A DNA stretch of 64,000 nt from Polynucleobacter yangtzensis (lineage in GTDB: Bacteria > Pseudomonadota > Gammaproteobacteria > Burkholderiales > Burkholderiaceae). The notes below the pieces were generated by a model, which was not told the origin of the DNA, did no database searches, and saw only the letters and a program-made list of their open reading frames with translations. The position numbers were made by a program, and so were the translations under genes. This document shows positions 57,839 to 64,000 of this stretch, in pieces; the stretch's first letter is position 1; each line of letters opens with the position of its first letter. The DNA is taken from contig NZ_LOJI01000035.1 of NCBI RefSeq assembly GCF_001595965.1, forward strand, positions 71,770 to 135,769, written 5' to 3'.

Positions 57839-59305
57839 ATGGCCTTTATATTCAGTGGCGATGACGTTTGCCAAGTAACCACACCAACACCAATCCCTGC
57901 ACCCTACTGGGTTGCATTTTCACCTTCGTCGGCAAACCTCATTGGCATCGAATTGGATGAAAGTGGTCTACCAGTGGACAAGGAATGGCTAGGAGTTTTG
58001 TCTGGAAACCAATTAAATACTAGTGATCGTCAATTTCCCAATCCAATAGCAACCGTCTATAGTGGTCACCAATTTGGAGTATGGGCCGGACAACTGGGTG
58101 ATGGGCGAGCAATTTTATTGGGTGATATTGCCGATCAAGAGTTGCAACTCAAAGGCGCAGGCATTACTCGTTTTTCACGAATGGGCGATGGGAGAGCAGT
58201 ACTTCGATCTTCAATCAGAGAGTTTCTGTGTAGTGAAGCAATGTACGCTCTAGGCATTCCAACCACAAGAGCTCTATCAGTCGTTGGATCTGATTTGCCG
58301 GTTAGAAGAGAGACTCTCGAAACCGCCGCAGTTTGTGCGCGACTTGCTCCTAGCTTTTTAAGAATTGGCCACTTTGAACACTTTGCTTCGCTAGATGATG
58401 TTGATCGCTTGAGGGAGTTTGCGGATTATTTAATTCAATACCACTACCCTGATTCTCAAAATGCCGATGAGCCTTATTTAAGCCTCTTTCAAGAAATCTG
58501 CACTCGCAATGCTAGACTTGTAGCCCAGTGGCAAGCGGTTGGCTTTTGTCATGGCGTACTTAATAGCGATAACATCAGCGTCCTTGGTCTAACTATGGAC
58601 TATGGACCATTCGGATTCTTGGATCAATTTCAGATTGATCACATTTGCAACCATAGTGATCAAGGTGGAAGATATGCATATCATCGCCAACCTCAGATCA
58701 TGCACTGGAATATGGCATGCCTTGCCAGCGCAATGATCCCTTTGCTGGCATACAAGTCTGATGAAAAATTGGCGCAAGATCGGTTGCGATCTGCTCTAGA
58801 ACAGTTTCCAGTGATATATGCACAGACATGGCAATCCCTATTTCGCAAAAAACTTGGATTTACGACTTCTCAAGAAGGAGATATAGCCCTTATAGAGAGG
58901 TTATTGCAGGCTATGCATGATTCGAAAGTAGATTTCACGACCTTTTTTCGAAGTCTCGGCAAGCTGAGGATTGGTGAGGCAATTTCACAAAACTCATTGA
59001 GGGATGAATTTATAGCTAGAGAATCGATTGATCAGTGGTTCGGTGACTATGTAGAGCGATTAAAAGCTGAATCTTGTCCCGATGAGGTTCGACAGCATGC
59101 TATGAATCAAATAAATCCAAAATACATATTGCGAAATCATTTGGCTCAGACTGCAATTGAAAAGGCCCAAGAAAAAGATTTTTCAGAGGTCACCAAGCTT
59201 CTCCAAATTTTGAGTAAACCCTTTGATGAGCAGTCAGAATATGAAGCGTACTCTATGGCACCACCTCCTAATGCACAGGCAGTAGAAGTAAGCTGCTCAT
59301 CCTAA
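57839..59305 (+). CDS. selO: SelO/YdiU protein adenylyltransferase
   Basis: 488 residues, full length. YSGHQFGVWAGQLGDGRAILLG and GITRFSRMGDGRAVLRSSIREFL form the flipped nucleotide-binding site; CHGVLNSDNISVLGLTMDYGPFGFLD holds the catalytic Asp and metal-binding residues. SelO attaches AMP to Ser/Thr/Tyr of target proteins and responds to oxidative stress. The C-terminus ends SCSS, with Cys at the place where vertebrate SelO has selenocysteine. msrB follows 32 bases on. Confidence 0.94.
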   Translation: MAFIFSGDDVCQVTTPTPIPAPYWVAFSPSSANLIGIELDESGLPVDKEWLGVLSGNQLNTSDRQFPNPIATVYSGHQFGVWAGQLGDGRAILLGDIADQELQLKGAGITRFSRMGDGRAVLRSSIREFLCSEAMYALGIPTTRALSVVGSDLPVRRETLETAAVCARLAPSFLRIGHFEHFASLDDVDRLREFADYLIQYHYPDSQNADEPYLSLFQEICTRNARLVAQWQAVGFCHGVLNSDNISVLGLTMDYGPFGFLDQFQIDHICNHSDQGGRYAYHRQPQIMHWNMACLASAMIPLLAYKSDEKLAQDRLRSALEQFPVIYAQTWQSLFRKKLGFTTSQEGDIALIERLLQAMHDSKVDFTTFFRSLGKLRIGEAISQNSLRDEFIARESIDQWFGDYVERLKAESCPDEVRQHAMNQINPKYILRNHLAQTAIEKAQEKDFSEVTKLLQILSKPFDEQSEYEAYSMAPPPNAQAVEVSCSS

Positions 59306-59337
59306 ATTGAATCTAATACATCTACCCTGGATAGAAA

Positions 59338-59751
59338 ATGAAGAAAACCGACCAAGAATATAAGCAATCACTTAGTGACATTGAGTATCGAGTGACTCGT
59401 GAAGCGGCAACCGAAAGACCATTTACCGGGAAGTATTGGGATCACTGGGATAAAGGCCGCTATAAATGTGTCTGCTGCGATACGCCACTTTTTTTATCAG
59501 AAACTAAGTTTGATGCCGGCTGCGGTTGGCCCAGCTATAACGCCCCAGAAGTTGCCTCCTCCATCAAGGAAATTCGGGATACTAGCCATGGCATGATTCG
59601 CACCGAGGTGCGCTGTGCTCATTGTGATGCTCATTTGGGTCACGTATTTGAGGATGGGCCTATGCCAACTGGCTTGCGCTATTGCATCAACTCAGCTTCT
59701 TTAAGTTTTGAGCCAAGCTCCAATGCAATTCCGGTAAAGACGGACAAGTAA
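59338..59751 (+). CDS. msrB: Peptide-methionine (R)-S-oxide reductase MsrB
   Basis: 137 residues. Zinc cysteines CVCCD and [12 protein letters not shown], the [10 protein letters not shown] stretch, and the catalytic cysteine in [11 protein letters not shown] are all present. It repairs methionine-R-sulfoxide in proteins. Directly after selo-type AMPylase, which is another redox-stress protein. Confidence 0.96.
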   Translation: MKKTDQEYKQSLSDIEYRVTREAATERPFTGKYWDHWDKGRYKCVCCDTPLFLSETKFDAGCGWPSYNAPEVASSIKEIRDTSHGMIRTEVRCAHCDAHLGHVFEDGPMPTGLRYCINSASLSFEPSSNAIPVKTDK

Positions 59752-59773
59752 AAAATACCGGGATAATCTACTT

Positions 59774-60322
59774 ATGAAATTTTTATTCGACCTCTTCCCC
59801 ATCATTCTATTTTTTGTCGCCTTTAAGCTTGGCGATATCTACACAGCCACGATTGTTGCGATGATTGCCACCATTGGCCAGATACTTTGGGTCTATTATC
59901 GCCATCGCAAAATTGATGCTATGCAGTGGATTAGTTTGGTGATGATTGTTGTGTTTGGTAGCTTGACTATTTTTTTACATGACAAGACATTCATTCAACT
60001 CAAGCCAACCGCTCTTTATTGGCTCTTTTCTGGTGCTCTTTTTGTTAGTGCGCAATTTTTTCAAAAAAATTGGATAAAGGTATTGATGGGCAAGCAGGTA
60101 ACACTGAAAGAAAAAAGCGCTCATTCTGTTTGGCATCAACTTAATATGGCATGGGCCCTTTTCTTTTTTGCGATGGGCGCCCTTAATCTTTATATCGCCT
60201 TTGAGTTTTCTGAGGAAACCTGGGTCAACTTTAAGTTATTTGGTAGCACTGGCTTATTGCTGCTGTTTGTCATTATTCAAGGTGTTTGGCTCTCTAAACA
60301 TATGGAGCACCCTAGCGAATGA
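59774..60322 (+). CDS. yciB: Inner membrane septation protein YciB/IspZ
   Basis: 182 residues with five membrane segments, opening KFLFDLFPIILFFVAFKLGDIYTAT, and containing WHQLNMAWALFFFAMGALNLYIAF and WVNFKLFGSTGLLLLFVI. Required for normal cell-envelope and septum integrity in several bacteria. The stop overlaps the bolA start by ATGA. Confidence 0.92.
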   Translation: MKFLFDLFPIILFFVAFKLGDIYTATIVAMIATIGQILWVYYRHRKIDAMQWISLVMIVVFGSLTIFLHDKTFIQLKPTALYWLFSGALFVSAQFFQKNWIKVLMGKQVTLKEKSAHSVWHQLNMAWALFFFAMGALNLYIAFEFSEETWVNFKLFGSTGLLLLFVIIQGVWLSKHMEHPSE

Positions 60323-60603
60323 ATGTGAATCAACAAAGAATTGAGGCTTTTGACCAAGACTTGCGAAAAGCTTTTCAGGTTCAATCTTTAGTGATTGATG
60401 ATGAAAGCCATCTTCATGCAGGACATGCTGGCGCAGCTAGCGGCGGCGGTCATTTCAAGCTAGAAATCGTTGCTCCGGAATTTAAGGGTTTAAACCTAGT
60501 AGCTCGCCACAGGGCTGTGTATGCCGCTCTAAATCGCCATATTCCCAAGGAAATTCATGCTTTAACCATTGTTGCTTTAGCGCCGGATGAAGTTTCTAAA
60601 TAA
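60319..60603 (+). CDS. bolA: BolA family protein
   Basis: 94 residues. HLHAGHAGAASGGGHFKLEIVAPEFKGLNLVARHRAVYAAL is the BolA signature, including the conserved histidines that bind Fe-S clusters together with a monothiol glutaredoxin. Overlaps yciB by ATGA; an ATG four bases later is the alternative. A yciB-bolA-ppiC order is usual in Burkholderiales. Confidence 0.93.
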   Translation: MNVNQQRIEAFDQDLRKAFQVQSLVIDDESHLHAGHAGAASGGGHFKLEIVAPEFKGLNLVARHRAVYAALNRHIPKEIHALTIVALAPDEVSK

Positions 60604-60648
60604 GGCTGCCTTAAAATAGCCCCATCTTTTATTAACCTATCAAATACT

Positions 60649-61443
60649 ATGTTCACTAAACATCAATTACTTTCAATCAGCCTTCTGAGCGCCACCCTTT
60701 TGACTTCAGGTGCGTATGCGCAAAATGCAGTCATCGTGAACGGCAAATCTATTCCAAAAGCGCAGCTTGATAAATTGGTTCAACGTTCAGGTCAACCAGA
60801 TAATCCTCAAGTACGCGACCAGGCGCGCGAGATGCTTGTGACTCGTGAACTCATTTTGCAAGAGGCCGACAAACGGGGCGTTATTCAAAAAGAAGCTGTT
60901 CGTGAGCAGTTGGAGCAAGCACGTATTGGCGTATTAGTATCTGCTGTGTTCGAAGATTTTGTTGAAAAAGAAGGTGTTGCCGAGTCCGATCTTAAAGCGG
61001 CTTATGAGTCCGTTAAAGCTCAATACACCGGCAAGGAATATCACGTAGAGCATATTCTGGTTGAAAAGGAATCGGATGCAAAAGCAATTATTGCTCAGTT
61101 AAAGGCTGGCGCTAATTTTGAAGAGATTGCTAAAGCTAAATCAATGGACCCAGGCTCAGCTAAAAATGGCGGGGATCTTGGTTGGGTAAGCGATAAAGCG
61201 CTAGTACCAGAGTTCTCAAAGGCAATGGTTCAGCTGAAGAACGGACAAATTACAGATAAGCCTGTTAAATCTCAATTTGGTTGGCACATCATTAAGATGA
61301 TTGATTCTCGTGATGTAAAAGCTCCAAGCATGGAAGAAATGAAGGATCAGCTTAAACAAATGATCATGTCTGATAAGAATTGGCAAAAAGCGAAATTTGC
61401 AGAGATGATGCAAAAACTCCGTGCCAAGGCAAAGGTTCAATAA
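60649..61443 (+). CDS. Periplasmic parvulin-type peptidyl-prolyl isomerase
   Basis: 264 residues. Signal peptide FTKHQLLSISLLSATLLTSGAYAQ, a SurA_N-like helical region, then a complete PpiC parvulin domain at about 130-225 (YHVEHILVEKESDAKAI, MDPGSAKNGGDLGWV, KSQFGWHIIKMID). It catalyses proline isomerisation during folding of exported proteins. It supplies the parvulin activity that the ppiD gene of this window has lost. Confidence 0.93.
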   Translation: MFTKHQLLSISLLSATLLTSGAYAQNAVIVNGKSIPKAQLDKLVQRSGQPDNPQVRDQAREMLVTRELILQEADKRGVIQKEAVREQLEQARIGVLVSAVFEDFVEKEGVAESDLKAAYESVKAQYTGKEYHVEHILVEKESDAKAIIAQLKAGANFEEIAKAKSMDPGSAKNGGDLGWVSDKALVPEFSKAMVQLKNGQITDKPVKSQFGWHIIKMIDSRDVKAPSMEEMKDQLKQMIMSDKNWQKAKFAEMMQKLRAKAKVQ

Positions 61444-61456
61444 GAATCTTAAGGTT

Positions 61457-62614
61457 TTATCTGGCGGGGTAACGTCGCGGTCTGAGTTTTTGGATTGCCA
61501 TGCCCGCCAGTCCGCATGCAAATGCAGACATTACAAAAACATCTCTAGGCTGCGACGCCTCCCATATCCAGCCAGCACATAGACCACCTACCGTTCCACC
61601 CAAACCATATGAAATGGTTGCCATTAAGGCTTGGCCTCTAGCCTGTAATGGTCCCGTAAACCAACGCTGCAATAATTTAGTTGCGGCGCTATGGTGAGCC
61701 GCGAATGTACCCGCATGCATTAATTGCGCCACAATTAAGACCGATGTGATGGGCAGGAAGGCAATCAAGATAAAACGAATAACACCAATACCAAAGGCTG
61801 CTTGCAAAATAACTTCAGCATCTAACCTACTCAGCACCTTGCTTTGGAAATAAAAAAAGATGACTTCTGCAGCGACGCCGAGTGCCCAAAAAAGACCAAT
61901 TTCAAATTTATCGTATCCCAAATCAGCGAGATAAAGAGAGTAAAAAACGTATAGCGATGCATGTGCAAAAATCATAAAAAATCCGGACAGCAGAAACCAG
62001 CGAACGTCAGGATTAAAGAGCACAATTAACAACTCTCCTTTCACCATTTTGCGTCGCCCCATCTTTGGCTCGTGCAGGCAAAAGGTAATTAGAGCCAAGG
62101 CAAATAAGACTACCGTGCCTACGATTGGGTATAACTCAATAGTTTTGCGCTGGAATAACTCACCCGCCGCAAGAACCATTGCTATAAAGCCAATTGAACC
62201 CCACAAGCGCAAGCGCCCATAGCGCTTATCAAAAGAATTATCTTTGTATAAAGCATGGATAGTGGCGGACTCACCCAGGGGCATCAAACTACTCAAGATG
62301 GTGTGCAGAACAAACATCCAAATGAAAAAACCAATGTAGTCTTGTAAAAAATAGATGCATAAGAAAATGAGTGCGGCCAGAGAGGCGCAAAAACGAATAA
62401 TGCCAATACGATTAGACAGATAGTCTGACAACCAACCCCAGGAGAAAGGACCAACAATTCTGGTGATCTGCAACATAGACATCAGCGCCGCTATCTCAAT
62501 TACGCTAAAGCCCCTCTCTAAAAAGAAGAGGCTTGCGTACGGCGATACCAATCCAACATAAGCGAAATATAAAAAGAAAAAGGACCCGAAGGCCCAGCGA
62601 AGCGAAGGCGTCAT
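61457..62614 (-). CDS. MFS transporter, HcaT/MFS_1-like
   Basis: 385 residues with about 12 membrane helices. RWAFGSFFFLYFAYVGLVSPYASLFF and RIVGPFSWGWLSDYLSNRIG mark the PPP/HcaT-like branch of the MFS, as does the KRYGRLRLWGSIGF loop. E. coli HcaT is a putative 3-phenylpropionate transporter, but no aromatic-degradation genes are nearby, so the substrate is open. It ends 13 bases from ppiC and is followed upstream by aroC. Confidence 0.85.
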   Translation of the reverse strand: MTPSLRWAFGSFFFLYFAYVGLVSPYASLFFLERGFSVIEIAALMSMLQITRIVGPFSWGWLSDYLSNRIGIIRFCASLAALIFLCIYFLQDYIGFFIWMFVLHTILSSLMPLGESATIHALYKDNSFDKRYGRLRLWGSIGFIAMVLAAGELFQRKTIELYPIVGTVVLFALALITFCLHEPKMGRRKMVKGELLIVLFNPDVRWFLLSGFFMIFAHASLYVFYSLYLADLGYDKFEIGLFWALGVAAEVIFFYFQSKVLSRLDAEVILQAAFGIGVIRFILIAFLPITSVLIVAQLMHAGTFAAHHSAATKLLQRWFTGPLQARGQALMATISYGLGGTVGGLCAGWIWEASQPRDVFVMSAFACGLAGMAIQKLRPRRYPAR

Positions 62615-62627
62615 TTAATCAGCCAAA

Positions 62628-63743
62628 TCAATCGCGAAAAGATCCAGGTTGTGCGGCCGGGATCGATGCAGTAGATTCTGAAACATCAGCACATTGAGCG
62701 CGATGGCGTAAAGCATGATCCATCAACACTAGAGCAAGCATTGCCTCGGCAATCGGCGTTGCGCGTATACCAACGCAAGGGTCGTGACGACCCTTTGTTT
62801 GAACGGTTATGGGTTTGCCATTTAGATCTACTGACTGCTTAGGACTCATAATGCTTGAGGTAGGCTTGATCGCAATGGATACGCGTAAATCCTGCCCAGT
62901 ACTAATCCCGCCAAGAGTTCCGCCAGAATTGTTCGTAGCAAAACCATCTGGGTGAAGCTCATCCCCATGCTCGCTACCACGCTGAGCAACAGATTTAAAG
63001 CCTGCACCAATCTCAACACCCTTCACCGCATTAATACCCATCATGGCATGCGCAATATCAGCATCCAACTTATCAAATAATGGCTCGCCTAGACCTACCG
63101 GCACATTGCGAGCGCGAACTTCAATACGCGCGCCACAGGAGTCCCCTGCTTTGCGCAGGTCATCCATATATGTCTCAAGCTGAGGAATCATTTCTGCATT
63201 TGCAGCAAAGAAAGGATTCTTCTCGATTTCTGCGGCGTCTTTGAATGGGATTTCCAGCTCGCCTAATTGACTCATATAGCCATAGAACTCGGTGCCATAT
63301 TTTTCATGCAACCATTTTTTTGCAATCGCAGCAGCAGCTACAACTGGAGCTGTTAAACGTGCAGAAGATCTTCCACCACCTCTAGGATCGCGAATACCAT
63401 ACTTGGTTTGGTATGCATAATCTGCATGACCTGGTCTAAAGGTCTGCAAAATATCACCGTAGTCTTGGCTACGTTGATCAGTATTGCGAATTAATAGTGC
63501 AATCGGAGTACCGGTAGTTTTACCCTCAAAAACACCAGAAAGAATTTCAACCTTATCCTCTTCCTTGCGCTGAGTAACGTGTCTTGAAGTGCCGGGCTTA
63601 CGTCGATCCAAATCAAGCTGAATGTCAGCCTCAGAAAGCTCCATGCCTGGTGGGCAGCCGTCAACCACCGCTCCAATAGCCGGACCATGGGATTCACCAA
63701 AAGTGGTGACTGTAAAGAGGAGGCCTAATGTATTTCCTGACAT
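62628..63743 (-). CDS. aroC: Chorismate synthase
   Basis: 371 residues. [20 protein letters not shown] at the N-terminus, [44 protein letters not shown] and the FMN-binding [14 protein letters not shown] stretch are intact. It makes chorismate from EPSP with reduced FMN. The MFS gene follows 13 bases downstream on the same strand. Confidence 0.97.
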   Translation of the reverse strand: MSGNTLGLLFTVTTFGESHGPAIGAVVDGCPPGMELSEADIQLDLDRRKPGTSRHVTQRKEEDKVEILSGVFEGKTTGTPIALLIRNTDQRSQDYGDILQTFRPGHADYAYQTKYGIRDPRGGGRSSARLTAPVVAAAAIAKKWLHEKYGTEFYGYMSQLGELEIPFKDAAEIEKNPFFAANAEMIPQLETYMDDLRKAGDSCGARIEVRARNVPVGLGEPLFDKLDADIAHAMMGINAVKGVEIGAGFKSVAQRGSEHGDELHPDGFATNNSGGTLGGISTGQDLRVSIAIKPTSSIMSPKQSVDLNGKPITVQTKGRHDPCVGIRATPIAEAMLALVLMDHALRHRAQCADVSESTASIPAAQPGSFRD

Positions 63744-63780
63744 ACCGACATTATGTCATTTGTCAGAAAATGAGGGTAAG

Positions 63781-63803
63781 AACAGCTTAAGAGGCTGTTT
63801 TTT
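63781..63803 (+). other. Hairpin with T-run on the plus strand at the end of the CBS gene
   Basis: AACAGC-TTAAGAG-GCTGTT followed by TTTT. It overlaps the stop region of the minus-strand CBS gene, but the T-run is on the wrong side for that gene, so it would only stop plus-strand transcripts. Confidence 0.3.
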
Positions 63804-64000
63804 CAGTATCTTCAGGCCAGTCGCGAATATAGGCTTTGAGCATTGTATTTTCAAAGTCTTGGGCTTCAACTACGGATTTCGCAACGTCATAGAAAGAAAT
63901 TACACCCATCAACATCTTTTGGTCGACCACCGGCAGATATCGGGCGTGGTCAACCAACATCATGCGGCGCACTTCATCAATCTCAGTTTCCATATTGCAT
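63787..64000 (-). CDS. CBS-domain protein, C-terminal fragment
   Basis: The visible 71 or so residues run open to the window edge, so the gene starts beyond it; the Met at 63993 is not necessarily its start. RRMMLVDHARYLPVVDQKMLMGVISFYDVAKSVVEAQ is the second half of a CBS pair, a domain that binds adenine nucleotides and controls a partner. The remainder is not visible. Same strand as aroC, 43 bases upstream. Confidence 0.75.
   Translation of the reverse strand, partial: CNMETEIDEVRRMMLVDHARYLPVVDQKMLMGVISFYDVAKSVVEAQDFENTMLKAYIRDWPEDTEKTAS

Overview
This window is a compact, gene-dense stretch of core chromosome. I read it as a betaproteobacterium of the Burkholderiaceae, most like Polynucleobacter. 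The reasons are moderate base composition, very short intergenic gaps, a class I polyhydroxyalkanoate (PHA) locus (phaC, phaB, phaR, a BktB-type thiolase), a propionyl-CoA carboxylase pair, and an mltG-tmk-holB-tatD run. The genus is an inference from gene content and protein sequence, not a database result. I found no insertion sequence, prophage, CRISPR array, integrase or rRNA. Both ends of the window cut genes: a carboxyltransferase on the left and a CBS-domain protein on the right.

Layout, left to right. 1-3.5 kb: pccB (partial), pccA and a methylmalonyl-CoA epimerase-like protein, for propionyl-CoA carboxylation. 3.5-5.3 kb: tsaB-rimI-(uracil-DNA-glycosylase/HolD-like gene), translationally coupled. 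5.3-10.5 kb: lplT, alr, bamD, rluD-pgeF. 10.6-16.4 kb: phaC-phaB, phaR-rimO, then the thiolase. 16.4-22.1 kb: mfd-serB on the minus strand, divergent from ispD-ispF. 22.2-28.4 kb: tRNA-Leu, then the protein-quality-control block tig-clpP-clpX-lon, with a good heat-shock-type promoter before lon. 28.5-31.5 kb: tRNA-Val, a shortened ppiD, a GDSL esterase divergent from an ABC ATPase. 31.5-36.3 kb: purL and a spermidine-synthase-like protein. 36.4-39.4 kb: acnB and a small membrane protein of the superinfection-immunity family. 39.5-43.7 kb: pyrG-kdsA-eno-ftsB. 43.7-46.5 kb: hslO divergent from gltX, then tRNA-Ala, tRNA-Glu and tRNA-Asp ending in a strong terminator. 46.6-51.7 kb is the most accessory-like part: a duplicated-domain periplasmic protein, hyi, a YqiA-like esterase, an HNH nuclease, a DUF3108 protein, a potassium-channel protein and an ankyrin protein. 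51.7-55.4 kb: the mltG-tmk-holB-tatD(-ankyrin) run. 55.4-64 kb: ygfZ, an NRDE protein, a hotdog thioesterase, selO-msrB-yciB-bolA-ppiC, an MFS transporter, aroC and the CBS fragment.

Most of the window is ordinary housekeeping. The best leads are: (i) the gene after rimI, which looks like a family-4 uracil-DNA glycosylase stripped of its iron-sulfur cysteines and catalytic motifs, and which shares position and end motifs with the E. coli clamp-loader psi subunit HolD; (ii) a PpiD that appears to have lost its whole parvulin domain; (iii) a DUF3108 gene whose best start is a non-standard CTG overlapping the HNH stop codon, restoring a membrane anchor; (iv) two perfect palindromes upstream of acnB; and (v) a periplasmic protein made of two copies of one small beta-rich module. 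I see no clear new multi-gene system.
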